Below, piece by piece: positions 39,982 through 49,627 of a stretch of 64,000 bases of DNA. A model generated the notes under the pieces. The model ran no database searches, was not told the origin of the DNA, and saw only the letters and a program-made list of their open reading frames with translations. Made by a program: the position numbers and the translations under genes. Every line of letters begins with the position of its first letter. Position 1 is the first letter of the stretch. Origin of the DNA: Fukatsuia anoeciicola (GTDB lineage: Bacteria > Pseudomonadota > Gammaproteobacteria > Enterobacterales > Enterobacteriaceae); NCBI RefSeq assembly GCF_964059965.1, contig NZ_OZ060923.1, positions 62,001 through 126,000 on the forward strand. The letters are read 5' to 3'.

Positions 39982-41355
39982 GTGCAAAAATATAGCGTTG
40001 AGGCACGAAATTTAATGGCTCTTGCCATCCCAGTAGTTATTGCTCAAGTTTCGCAAACAGCAATGGGAGTTGTTGACACCATTATGGCGAGTTCAGTTAG
40101 TGTTACTGATATGTCTGCTGTCGCTATAGGAACTTCTATTTGGTTACCGGTAATTTTCTTTGGTCATGGCTTGCTATTAGCCTTAACACCTACAATTGCA
40201 CAGCTAAATGGTTCTGGACAACATCATCAAATTCCTCACCAGGTACGCCAAGGATTTTGGTTAGCCTTATTAATTTCTATATTAATTATGGCAATAATGT
40301 ATAATAGTTATCATATTATTTATCAGATGGATAATATTGATCCTATATTAGCTAAAAAAGCAGTAGGTTTTATTCGTGCTATTATGTGGGGTGCTCCTGG
40401 TTATCTATTTTTTCAAGTTTTACGTAATCAGTGTGAAGGATTATCAAAAACAAAACCTGGTATGGTTATTGGTTTTATCGGATTGTTAGTAAATATACCT
40501 ATTAACTATATTTTTATTTATGGCAAATTTGGGATACTACCATTAGGCGGGGTAGGTTGTGGCGTAGCTACTGCAAGCGTATATTGGCTTATGTTTTTAA
40601 TGGCACGCTGGTACATCACGCAAGCAGGTTCTCAGAAGGATATTAAATCAAATAAAGGACGTGTTCTTCTTGACTGGCAGGTAATAAAACGTCTAAGTAA
40701 TCTTGGTTTACCAATTGCACTTGCTTTGTTTTTTGAAGTAACCTTATTTGCTGTAGTTGCTTTATTAGTTTCACCTTTAGGCGTGGTAGCCGTAGCGGGC
40801 CATCAGATTGCGCTTAACTTTAGTTCTTTAATGTTTATGTTACCAATGTCGTTAAGTGTTGCCGCAACTATTCTTATTGGTCATAGATTAGGAGAAGGAA
40901 AGGTAGCTCAAGCAAAGATTGCAGCTTATACTAGTATCATTGTTGGTTTAATCTTTGCCTCATTAACAGCGTTATTTACTATTATTTTTCGTGAACAGAT
41001 TGCTTTACTTTATAATAAAGATTCTGCAGTAGTTACTATGGCGTCCCATTTAATGCTATTAGCTGCTATTTATCAAATGTCTGATGCAGTACAAGTAATT
41101 GGATGTGGCGTGCTACGAGGTTATAAAGATACGCAATCAATATTTTTTATTACTTTTGTATCTTATTGGTTATTAGGTTTACCTAGTGGTTATATATTAG
41201 GATTAACTAATTATTGGTTACCAGCAATGGGGCCTTGTGGTTTTTGGATTGGTTTTGTAATTGGATTAACCTTTGCTGCAATTATGATATTCTGGCGTAT
41301 TTGTTGGCTACAAAAACAATCTGAAGCGTTTATTTTACAGCGTGTAGCTTATTAG
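39982..41355 (+). CDS. mdtK: Multidrug/Na+ antiporter MdtK (MATE family)
   Basis: Twelve-span MATE-family efflux pump of the inner membrane, 457 residues as in E. coli. It starts at GTG 39982 (QKYSVEARNLMALAIPVVIAQ), which matches the E. coli N-terminus region. Characteristic segments are AQVSQTAMGVVDTIMAS in span 1 and the equivalent VAVAGHQIALNFSSLMFMLP in span 7. The order ribE-mdtK-tRNA-Val-pykF follows E. coli. An intact efflux pump is less common in strongly reduced symbionts. Confidence 0.94.
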   Translation: MQKYSVEARNLMALAIPVVIAQVSQTAMGVVDTIMASSVSVTDMSAVAIGTSIWLPVIFFGHGLLLALTPTIAQLNGSGQHHQIPHQVRQGFWLALLISILIMAIMYNSYHIIYQMDNIDPILAKKAVGFIRAIMWGAPGYLFFQVLRNQCEGLSKTKPGMVIGFIGLLVNIPINYIFIYGKFGILPLGGVGCGVATASVYWLMFLMARWYITQAGSQKDIKSNKGRVLLDWQVIKRLSNLGLPIALALFFEVTLFAVVALLVSPLGVVAVAGHQIALNFSSLMFMLPMSLSVAATILIGHRLGEGKVAQAKIAAYTSIIVGLIFASLTALFTIIFREQIALLYNKDSAVVTMASHLMLLAAIYQMSDAVQVIGCGVLRGYKDTQSIFFITFVSYWLLGLPSGYILGLTNYWLPAMGPCGFWIGFVIGLTFAAIMIFWRICWLQKQSEAFILQRVAY

Positions 41356-41456
41356 AATCTTATGCTGCAGTTTTACAGGAAGTTTATTAATGAAATAATA
41401 GAATAAGTAAAAGTTCATTAATTAAATAGGCTGCTAGTAAAATTACTTAATTATTC

Positions 41457-41485
41457 TTGAGAATAAAGAATTAGATCGTTAGTAT
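41457..41485 (+). promoter_or_regulatory. Predicted promoter for tRNA-Val
   Basis: A TTGAGA box at 41457-41462 and a TAGTAT box at 41480-41485 are separated by 17 bp, ending about 42 bp before the mature tRNA. Spacing is ideal for sigma-70, but AT-rich DNA makes chance matches likely. Confidence 0.45.
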
Positions 41486-41527
41486 TCATAATGACTAATC
41501 CATATTAGTGATGTAGCAATGTTTAGC

Positions 41528-41604
41528 GCATTCGTAGCTCAGTTGGTTAGAGTACCACCTTGACATGGTGGGGGTCAGTGGTTCAAGTCCACTCGAATGC
41601 ACCA
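41528..41604 (+). tRNA. tRNA-Val (GAC)
   Basis: A 77-nt cloverleaf. The acceptor stem GCATTCG pairs with CGAATGC, the D-arm reads TAGCTCAGTTGGTTAGAG, the anticodon stem CCACC-GGTGG encloses GAC at 41562-41564, and the T-loop is GTTCAAGTCC. CCA is encoded. It differs from the E. coli tRNA-Val(GAC) at few positions and lies between mdtK and pykF, where valV-valW lie in E. coli; only one copy is left here. Confidence 0.97.
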
Positions 41605-41804
41605 AGGATTTTATTTTTTATGTAGTTTAATTCTTTATAATCTTAGCTTAATACTAAAGTTTTTTACTTAATTAATCTAAATATTATTAATTCTAATATG
41701 CAATGGATATTATCAAAAATAATTTAAATTCTTATTTATTAACTTAAATAAAAATTAGCAGATTAGTTAATATACTATTTGTCTTAACTTATAAAAAATT
41801 TGAC

Positions 41805-43238
41805 ATGAAAAAGACTAAAATTGTTTGTACAATTGGACCTAAAACTGAATCTGAAATAATGCTAACTAAGTTATTAAATACTGGTATGGATGTAATGCGT
41901 TTAAATTTTTCTCACGGTAATCATAAGGAACATAGTAGACGTATTAATAATCTTCGTAAGGTAATGAAAAAAAATAGCAAAAAAGTAGCTATTTTACTTG
42001 ATACTAAAGGTCCTGAAATTCGTACTATGAAATTAGAAAAAGGGCAAGATGTACCTTTAGTTACGGGACAATATTTTACTTTTACTACTAATAAAAATGT
42101 AGTAGGTAATACGCAGATAGTTGCTGTTACTTATGAAGGATTTGCAACTGATCTGAAAGTTGGTAATACGGTGCTAGTTGATGATGGTTTAATTAGGATG
42201 GAAGTTATTCAAATAATAGATAATTTTGTCCGATGTCAAGTAAAAAATAATGGCTATTTAGGTGAAAACAAAGGAATCAATTTACCTGGTGTAATTATTA
42301 AGTTACCAGCTTTATCAAAAAAAGATGAACGTGATCTACAGTTTGGTTGTAAACAAGGAGTTGATTTTATTGCTGCTTCTTTTATTCGCAAAGGGTCTGA
42401 TGTAAGAGAAATACGTCAATATTTGCAAGAATATGGTGGTACATATATTCAAATTATTTCAAAAATTGAGAACCAAGAAGGTTTAAATAATTTTGATGAA
42501 ATTTTAGCAGCATCAGATGGTATAATGGTAGCCCGTGGTGATTTAGGTGTTGAGATTCCACCTGAAGAAGTTATATTTGCACAAAAAATGATGATTAAAA
42601 AATGTAATCGTGCACGCAAGGTAGTAATAACTGCAACTCAGATGCTTGATTCAATGATAAAAAATCCACGACCTACTCGTGCGGAAGCTGGTGATGTAGC
42701 AAATGCTATTTTAGATGGTACTGATGCAGTAATGTTATCTGGTGAAAGCGCTAAAGGAAGTTACCCTTTAGAATCAGTTGCTATTATGGCGACTATATGT
42801 GAACGTACTGATCGAGTCATGAAAAGTCGTATTGAGTCATTAGACGATAAGCTTAATGTAAGCATTACCGAGGCAGTTTGTCGTGGTGCAGTTGAAATGG
42901 CTAAAAATTTATCTGCACCTTTAATTGTAGTTGCGACTAAAGGAGGCAAATCAGCTAAATCAGTGCGTAAATACTTTCCACAAGCGTTAATTTTAGCACT
43001 AACAACAAATAAACTAACTGCTCGTCAGTTAATATTAACTAAAGGTGTTATGCCACAATATATAAATGAAATTGCTTCTACTGATGATTTTTATCATATT
43101 GGTAAAAAAGCTGCTTTAAATAGCGGGCTTGCTAAGCAAAGGGATGTTGTTATTATGGTATCAGGTGCATTAGTAAAAAGTGGTACTACTAATACTTCTT
43201 CAGTTCATTCTTTAGAAGAAGATGAAAAAATTTTATAA
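41805..43238 (+). CDS. pykF: Pyruvate kinase I
   Basis: Converts phosphoenolpyruvate and ADP to pyruvate and ATP. It is 477 residues against 470 in E. coli PykF. Motifs: MKKTKIVCTIGPKTES, LDTKGPEIRTMKLE, the catalytic lysine region IQIISKIENQEG, MVARGDLGVEIPPE and TATQMLDSMI, then a complete C-terminal allosteric domain. Adjacent to tRNA-Val, as in E. coli. The tail has a few extra residues (EEDEKIL). Confidence 0.96.
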   Translation: MKKTKIVCTIGPKTESEIMLTKLLNTGMDVMRLNFSHGNHKEHSRRINNLRKVMKKNSKKVAILLDTKGPEIRTMKLEKGQDVPLVTGQYFTFTTNKNVVGNTQIVAVTYEGFATDLKVGNTVLVDDGLIRMEVIQIIDNFVRCQVKNNGYLGENKGINLPGVIIKLPALSKKDERDLQFGCKQGVDFIAASFIRKGSDVREIRQYLQEYGGTYIQIISKIENQEGLNNFDEILAASDGIMVARGDLGVEIPPEEVIFAQKMMIKKCNRARKVVITATQMLDSMIKNPRPTRAEAGDVANAILDGTDAVMLSGESAKGSYPLESVAIMATICERTDRVMKSRIESLDDKLNVSITEAVCRGAVEMAKNLSAPLIVVATKGGKSAKSVRKYFPQALILALTTNKLTARQLILTKGVMPQYINEIASTDDFYHIGKKAALNSGLAKQRDVVIMVSGALVKSGTTNTSSVHSLEEDEKIL

Positions 43239-43264
43239 TAAAAAATTTTATGTAGTACTTATAG

Positions 43265-43880
43265 TATCAAATAAAGATAAACTTAATTTAAACTATTATT
43301 AACTATTTTAGTATAATTTAACATAACTTTAGATTATTTAATTACACTAATAGTATTTTATTTAATACATGTTAGCTTGATAACTATCATTATTATGATA
43401 TCTTTTAGTATTAAAAAATTTTTTTTTATTTTTTAAGTAATATTAAATTTAAATAAATTTTACTAATCCTAAGTAATCTATATCTATTACTATTCTAATA
43501 GTAAGATATATTTATACATAAAGCTCTTGAATAATCTAAAATCATAATATTTTTTATTAAAAATAGTTATATAGGTAATTAATTTGCTTTTTTATCAATG
43601 ATTACTAGTTTTTAAGTTATATCTTTTTTCTAAATAAAACTCTTTATGTTTTTGTCAGTTTAAACGGTATTTAGTAGTCTTAATAAACATATACTAATAC
43701 TTTATATTACTTTTTAATACATAATTATTACTTATCTTATAATTTTAGTTAATAAAAAAATAACTATGACTCTATCGTAAATACTTGAGGATTATTAATG
43801 AATAATTATCTAAACACAATCTAAATTTTAATTATTATATTTATTTATACTCATCTAATGTATTAAAAAATTGTATTATA
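43265..43880 (+). repeat. Diverged third copy of the dut-flanking repeat
   Basis: This stretch aligns in direct orientation to about 53200-53660. Examples are the shared run CATAACTTTAG/TATAACTTTAG followed by ATTATTTAATTA and, later, ATTTTTTAAGTAATATTAA. Substitutions are frequent, and about 60-80 bases near 43590-43670 have no counterpart in the other copies. The homology starts just after pykF. I see no open frame or known family. The edges are approximate. Confidence 0.75.
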
Positions 43881-44098
43881 CTTTCATGAAAGTATTAGTT
43901 TTCAAAGATATCTAATATTAAGCAATAAATTATTAATAGATTCTTTATGAGTTAAGACTTAGATATTATAGTAAAAAATGTATAAATTTATTACAATATT
44001 AATTGTGTTAATAATACTTATTATATAGATTAGGTTTATTATTATAGAATTATAGATAAAAACTAAAATTAGTTAAACACTAATATTTTATTAATTTA
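43881..44098. other. Intergenic region before serS
   Basis: 218 bp of AT-rich sequence between the repeat and the 3' end of serS. No feature is identified. Confidence 0.35.
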
Positions 44099-45391
44099 TT
44101 AGCCAATATATTCTAAACCTTTCATATAAGATCGTAATACCTGTGGAACTTTAATACAACCATCAGCTTGCTGGTAATTTTCTAGTACTGCTACCAGAGT
44201 ACGTCCTACTGCTAATCCAGAACCATTTAATGTATGGATTAGATGAGATTTCATATTATTTTTTTTACGATAACGCGCCTGCATACGACGTGCTTGAAAA
44301 TCACCCATATTAGAACAGGATGAAATTTCTCGATACATATTTTGGGCAGGTAACCAAACTTCTAAATCGTAAGTTTTACAGGAATTTACGCCCATATCTC
44401 CTGTGCAAAGTAATATTTTACGATAAGGTAACTCTAATAATTGCAAAACTTTTTCAGCGTGGTAGGTTAATTCTTCTAATGCTATCATAGATTCTGCTGG
44501 ATTAACAATCTGTACTAATTCTACTTTATCAAACTGATGCATACGGATTAAACCTCTAGTATCACGACCATAAGAACCCGCTTCAGAACGAAAACAAGCA
44601 GTATATGCAGTCATTTTTAATGGTAAAGCTATTTCTTCTAAAATTTCATTACGCACTAAATTAGTCAATGGTACCTCTGCTGTTGGAATTAATGCATAAT
44701 CACTCTTTCCATCTTCTGTCCAAGCTTTGCTATAAAATAGGTCATGACCAAATTTAGGAAGTTGTCCTGTCCCAAAAAGAGTTGTATGATTAACTAGATA
44801 AGGAACGTAAATTTCTTGGTAACCATGTTCTTTGCTAGTGTGTAGATCTAACATAAATTGTGATAAAGCACGATGCAGAAGGGCTATTTGCCCTTTCATA
44901 ACTACAAAACGTGTTCCTGTTAATTTAACAGCAGCAGCAAAATCTAGTCCACCCATTATATTACCTAATTCAACATGATCTCTAACCTTAAAATTATACT
45001 TATAGGGTTTACCCCAACGGCTAATTTCTTTATTATATTTTTTATCTTTACCATCAGGCACTGAATCATCAGGTAGATTAGGAAGTGATAAAGCAATATC
45101 AGATATATTTTTTTGTAATTGCTTAAGTTCTATTTTAGCCTTATTTAGTTGTATACTTAAATTATTCATTTCAAGGCATAATAATTTAATATCTTCACCA
45201 CGTAATTTAGCAGCAGCAATTAATTTTGAATCCAAATTACGTTTTGCTTCTAAATTTTCTTTTTTAACCTGCAAATACTTACGTTGTTCTTCTTGTATCC
45301 GTAATAAATTAATATCAAGTTTAAAGCCTCTGCGAGCTAGTTTCTCAGCAACTTTATCTAGATTATTACGCAGCATATTAGGATCTAGCAT
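44099..45391 (-). CDS. serS: Seryl-tRNA synthetase
   Basis: Class II synthetase charging tRNA-Ser, 430 residues as in E. coli. The N-terminal domain begins MLDPNMLRNNLDKVAEKLARRG and continues into the long antiparallel coiled-coil arm (about residues 30-100) that reads the tRNA. The catalytic core has motif 2 (FRSEAGSYGRDTRGLIRMHQ, with the FDKVELVQ sequence after it) and motif 3 (NGSGLAVGRTLVAVLENYQ). An AGGATAA site precedes the ATG. With lolA upstream it keeps the E. coli order lolA-rarA-serS minus rarA. Confidence 0.97.
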   Translation of the reverse strand: MLDPNMLRNNLDKVAEKLARRGFKLDINLLRIQEEQRKYLQVKKENLEAKRNLDSKLIAAAKLRGEDIKLLCLEMNNLSIQLNKAKIELKQLQKNISDIALSLPNLPDDSVPDGKDKKYNKEISRWGKPYKYNFKVRDHVELGNIMGGLDFAAAVKLTGTRFVVMKGQIALLHRALSQFMLDLHTSKEHGYQEIYVPYLVNHTTLFGTGQLPKFGHDLFYSKAWTEDGKSDYALIPTAEVPLTNLVRNEILEEIALPLKMTAYTACFRSEAGSYGRDTRGLIRMHQFDKVELVQIVNPAESMIALEELTYHAEKVLQLLELPYRKILLCTGDMGVNSCKTYDLEVWLPAQNMYREISSCSNMGDFQARRMQARYRKKNNMKSHLIHTLNGSGLAVGRTLVAVLENYQQADGCIKVPQVLRSYMKGLEYIG

Positions 45392-45711
45392 TATTTATCC
45401 TATTGTTTTAGCTCTAAAAATAGAGATATATTTTTAAGTTATTGGTAATATTTACCAAATTATTTTTGTCTTATTAAACTAATAATGTCAATATGTTAAT
45501 TTTTTAGTAATCTACCTTTTAATAGCGCTAACTTAAATAAAATAATTATAAATAAATATTATGTGTATAGCCTTTAGGTAAGTGTTATTAATCTTTTTAG
45601 AGATAATCAATACTATATTCACAATAAAGATCCCATATAAGATAAAATATTTTATTAACTTTTATTAAAATTATAAACTTTATTAATTACAAGCAGCGCA
45701 TATCATTCTAT
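45392..45711. other. Region between lolA and serS, possible rarA trace
   Basis: In E. coli rarA (1.3 kb) lies here; only 320 bp remain. On the minus strand about 45480-45540 reads ITKKLTY followed by stops, resembling IGEKLAW near the RarA C-terminus. The match is short and I regard it as a hint only. Confidence 0.25.
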
Positions 45712-46353
45712 TTATTGGCGCTGATCGTCTAATGTTGCGCTCTTTGGTAAATTAAATTTAAATTTATTAGTATTAATGTTATTATTTGATTGTTCTTTAA
45801 AAAAATAAGTATTTTGTTGACCGTCTTGTTCAATAATAGAAAAAGTTTTAATAACTCCGTTAGCCGTTACTGTAATCTTAAATTGTTTTAGGTTACTATT
45901 GGGTGTTTTAGGGATTAATTTAAAATTATCATTTTGTTGTTTAATATTATATTGTTGCCAATCAGAGGAGTTATTGCGTATAATTAACATGAATGGTGTA
46001 TTATTTATTGTATCTTTTAACCAATTTACGGTTACTTGTTCGATAAATGGATTATAAAACCATAAATTTTCTCCATCAGAAATTAATACGTTTTTATCCG
46101 GTAATATCATCTGACAATTAAAAAAATTTGGACGTTTTATCCATAATTCTCCCTTTCCATGTTGCATTATTGTACCTTCAGCGCTAGTTATTTGTTGTGA
46201 AAAAGTAGCATGAAAACTAGTTATTTTATTTAGACGTATTTGTAAATCTTGAGTAGTCATAGCAAAAATAGGTATAATAACTAGGGTATATAAAAAAAAA
46301 ATAATACCTAAGAACCAAATATATAATTTTTGTATAATATATAATATATTCAT
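45712..46353 (-). CDS. lolA: Outer-membrane lipoprotein carrier LolA
   Basis: Periplasmic chaperone that takes lipoproteins from LolCDE to LolB at the outer membrane. I start at the second ATG (MNILYIIQKLYIW), preceded by AGAGG at about 12 nt; the ATG at 46374 would add seven residues. The signal peptide ends near PIFAM. The mature domain has FHATFSQQITSAEG, GKGELWIKRPN, LISDGENLWFYNPFIEQVT and NLPKSATLDDQ. About 213 residues with a longer signal than E. coli LolA (203). It works with lolCDE at 33-36 kb. Confidence 0.93.
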   Translation of the reverse strand: MNILYIIQKLYIWFLGIIFFLYTLVIIPIFAMTTQDLQIRLNKITSFHATFSQQITSAEGTIMQHGKGELWIKRPNFFNCQMILPDKNVLISDGENLWFYNPFIEQVTVNWLKDTINNTPFMLIIRNNSSDWQQYNIKQQNDNFKLIPKTPNSNLKQFKITVTANGVIKTFSIIEQDGQQNTYFFKEQSNNNINTNKFKFNLPKSATLDDQRQ

Positions 46354-46357
46354 AATT

Positions 46358-46560
46358 TTATTGCACCTCTTCATTAAAGAGTAATTCTAGTTCTTTAGTA
46401 TTATTAATTCCTGCATTAGTATTTTTATTAGTTAAGGATGTTATATTCAAATCAGTAATAACATTAACTAATGGTATCGTAGTAAGAATATAAGATATAT
46501 AGTAGTGGTACGCATTTTTTATACTGAGTCCATGATTAGTTATTCTATTTTAGGAAATAA
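46358..46560 (-). pseudogene. ftsK: Possible 3' remnant of ftsK
   Basis: The minus strand 46358-46474 is open and reads ITDLNITSLTNK, then NAGINNTKELELLFNEEV and a stop. This resembles the E. coli FtsK segment DGITSDSESEGGAGG followed by EELDPLFDQAV, which lies just before the gamma domain. In E. coli ftsK precedes lolA, as this fragment does. The gamma domain and everything upstream of about 46560 is missing or unreadable. The alignment is short, so the call leans on synteny. Confidence 0.5.
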
Positions 46561-47777
46561 GGTGTCTATTAGTTAGATTATTAGAGTATTACAAAAAATT
46601 ATTAATAAGTTTATGTCAAGTTTCTTATAACTAATAATGATCTAAGGAATTAAAATTTAATAATATTAATATCAAATATATTTATAAGTAACTACTATAA
46701 TAAGTATTAAATTAATTAATAGTTATCTAAGATTAAGTTTTTAACATTATTGTTTTTAATATAAATTATTATTAGAAAAATAATAAACCTAAATTAATTT
46801 TATTTAATTACTATACTTTAATGTTGTATTATAAGTAGCTTTAGATTGTATATAATTAGGCTTAATATTTAGCTCAAATAAAATATTAAACTTTTATCTA
46901 TACTTGTTAAGGTATCAGAAATTTAATTACTATTAAGATATACATAGTTAATAACATTGTATTTTAAACAAAATAAAATCTAATAAAAAAGTACTAAGAA
47001 CTATAGTTTTTATAATAATATTTTTGTTAGTATTTATGCTCTTAGTTTTAATATAAGAATTTTTATTTGTATATCATCACAAAAATTTTTTGTAAACTAA
47101 CCAATAATTCTAGTCTTTAAATGTACCTTTAGTAAATTTTTATAACGCTATCCTTAAATCTAAAGTTACTAATTTATAATTATGCTAAATTATGTACTAA
47201 ATTATTGTATATAATAAATATTTGGTGCTTTACTTTAAATAAGGTTAATGCTAAAAATTATAGATTTATAAAAATATATGAAGTAATTTTTGTTTTATTA
47301 TAGAAAAATTCTATAATACTATTCATTTGTTAGTAACAAGCTATATAGAATATAAAGATATATGAATTAAATAATTTATGTAAAATAACAATTAATAATT
47401 AGATTCTTTTCTTACTAAGTGGCTAGTGATTTTTAAATATTATAAAATACTATCTTTTATAATATTTAATTTTTACCAGTATAAATCTTCATCGTAGACT
47501 TTTTATATTATTTTAATACGCCTTTTTAAATATAACATCTACTGCGTATTTCATCATATATACAATATAAATTTCAATGTAATTATCTTTAATAAAGTAA
47601 ATAATTTTCTTATTTTTATCAATTTATCTTGTAGTAAGCTGATGTAATAATAATTTAAACTATTCTTCTTTTTATAACTTACTCTTTTAGTAATGTATTT
47701 TAAGAAGTAATATGATATAATCTAATATTTTATGTACTATAATTTTGTATATTTTTAATTAAGTTAATGAGATTGAT
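46561..47777. other. AT-rich region upstream of mnmA
   Basis: About 1.2 kb without an open frame. Further ftsK sequence (minus) or nudJ (plus, the E. coli neighbour of mnmA) could once have been here, but I could not read either. Confidence 0.4.
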
Positions 47778-48947
47778 ATGTTAGATAATAACCAGAAAAA
47801 AGTTATTGTTGGTATGTCTGGTGGTGTTGATTCTTCTGTTTCCGCATATCTATTACAGCAACAGGGATATCAAGTTGCTGGTCTATTTATGAAAAATTGG
47901 GAAGAAGATGATAACCAAGAATATTGTGCAGCAACAAAGGATCTTCAAGATGCACAAGCAGTATGTAATAAATTAGGCATTAAATTACATACTGTTAATT
48001 TTTCTGCAGAATATTGGGATAATGTTTTCACTTTATTCTTAAAAGAGTATCAAATAGGACGCACACCAAATCCAGATATTTTATGTAATAAAGAAATTAA
48101 ATTTAATACATTTTTGATATTTGCTACCGAAGATTTAGGTGCAGATTATATTGCAACAGGTCATTATGTGCGTCATAAACAAGATATTAATGGTAAGAGT
48201 TACCTACTCCGAGGTTTAGATAATAACAAAGATCAAAGCTATTTTCTTTATACACTTAGTCAATCCCAAATAGTAAAAAGTCTATTTCCACTAGGTGAAC
48301 TAAAAAAACTTACTGTGCGCCGTATTGCTGAGCAACAAGGTTTAGCAACAGCAAAAAAGAAAGATTCAACCGGTATTTGTTTTATTGGTAAACGTAAATT
48401 CCGAAATTTTCTTCGTCGATATCTGCCTATTCAGCCCGGTCCGATTGTTAGCGTGAATGGAAAAAATCTTGGGAGACACGAAGGATTAATGTATCATACC
48501 CTAGGTCAACGTAAAGGTTTAAGGATTGGTGGGATCCAAAAAGGAAATAAAGATCCTTGGTATGTTGTAGATAAAAATATTGCTGAAAATATTTTGCTGG
48601 TGGCACAAGGACAACAACACCCACGTTTAATGTCACAGGGATTTATTATTCAACAGTTACATTTAATAAATCCTCAACCTTTGATTACGCCATTGCGTTG
48701 CACAGTAAAAATTCGCTATCGTCAACAAGATATCCCCTGTACTATAATGCCTAAACCTATCATTAAATCAAAGGTTACTAAGCCTTATATTACTAATTCA
48801 TACGATACTCAAATACAGGGCATACAAGATATTGATGTTTATTTTGATTACCCTGTTGCAGCTGTAACACCGGGTCAATCTGCTGTTTTTTATCAAGGTG
48901 AAATTTGCCTTGGTGGCAGTATTATTAAAGAACGTTTACAGGAATAA
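47778..48947 (+). CDS. mnmA: tRNA-specific 2-thiouridylase MnmA
   Basis: Installs the 2-thio group on wobble uridine 34 of tRNA-Lys, Glu and Gln. The PP-loop is GMSGGVDSS near residue 13; the catalytic cysteines are in NPDILCNKEIKF and DSTGICFIG. It is 389 residues against 368 in E. coli. The extra length is an insertion in the C-terminal beta-barrel, between CTIMPKP and DVYFDYPVAAV (about residues 325-355), rich in Lys, Thr and Ile. The end returns to the family pattern PGQSAVFYQGEICLGGSII. hflD follows after two bases, as in E. coli. Confidence 0.95.
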   Translation: MLDNNQKKVIVGMSGGVDSSVSAYLLQQQGYQVAGLFMKNWEEDDNQEYCAATKDLQDAQAVCNKLGIKLHTVNFSAEYWDNVFTLFLKEYQIGRTPNPDILCNKEIKFNTFLIFATEDLGADYIATGHYVRHKQDINGKSYLLRGLDNNKDQSYFLYTLSQSQIVKSLFPLGELKKLTVRRIAEQQGLATAKKKDSTGICFIGKRKFRNFLRRYLPIQPGPIVSVNGKNLGRHEGLMYHTLGQRKGLRIGGIQKGNKDPWYVVDKNIAENILLVAQGQQHPRLMSQGFIIQQLHLINPQPLITPLRCTVKIRYRQQDIPCTIMPKPIIKSKVTKPYITNSYDTQIQGIQDIDVYFDYPVAAVTPGQSAVFYQGEICLGGSIIKERLQE

Positions 48948-48949
48948 TC

Positions 48950-49576
48950 GTGGTAAAAAATTATTATGACATCACCTTAGCGTTATCGGGTCTTTGTCAG
49001 TCTATACGTTTAGTTCAACAGTTGGCTTATGAAGGCATATGTGATAAAGATGCTTTGCATGCTTCATTAAATAGTTTATTGCAAATTGACCCTCCTTCCA
49101 CTCTTGCTGTCTATGGTAATAATGATGTTGCACTTAAAATCGGATTAGAAACTTTACAATGTATATTAAATATAAATCATCAACCCCTATCTACTGAACT
49201 TATTCGCTATGCTCTTGGTATTATGGTGCTTGAACGAAAATTAAGCACTAATAAATCTGCGCTAAATATTTTAGGGGGACGTATTTCCCAACTTGATCGA
49301 CAATTAGCACATTTTAATCTTGGTACTGATGTTATGTTTAGTTTGCTAGCATCAATTTATACTGATGTTATTAGTCCACTTGGTGCTCGAATTCAAGTTC
49401 TTGGTAATCCTGATAAGTTAAAAAATCAATTAGTCCAAGATAAAATACGTGCAACTTTATTAGCTGGTATACGTTCTGCAGTTCTTTGGAAACAGCGCGG
49501 CGGAGGTCGTTGGCAGTTAATGTTTTCTCGTCATCACTTGCTTAAGCAGATACAAAGCATTCTTGCTCGTTGTTAA
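48950..49576 (+). CDS. hflD: High-frequency lysogenization protein HflD homologue
   Basis: Peripheral membrane protein named for its effect on lambda CII in E. coli; its role in uninfected cells is unclear. It is 208 residues against 213. The GTG start two bases after the mnmA stop gives VKNYYDITLALSGLCQSIRL, close to the E. coli start. Conserved parts are LAYEGICDKDALHASLNSLL, LGGRISQLDRQL and the C-terminal LFSRHHLL-like MFSRHHLLKQI. The mnmA-hflD-purB order is retained, and conservation here suggests that the gene has a host-independent role. Confidence 0.92.
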   Translation: MVKNYYDITLALSGLCQSIRLVQQLAYEGICDKDALHASLNSLLQIDPPSTLAVYGNNDVALKIGLETLQCILNINHQPLSTELIRYALGIMVLERKLSTNKSALNILGGRISQLDRQLAHFNLGTDVMFSLLASIYTDVISPLGARIQVLGNPDKLKNQLVQDKIRATLLAGIRSAVLWKQRGGGRWQLMFSRHHLLKQIQSILARC

Positions 49577-49627
49577 GATGGAATTTTACAAAACTGCTGT
49601 TACTAATTATGATTAGGAGTACCTATA

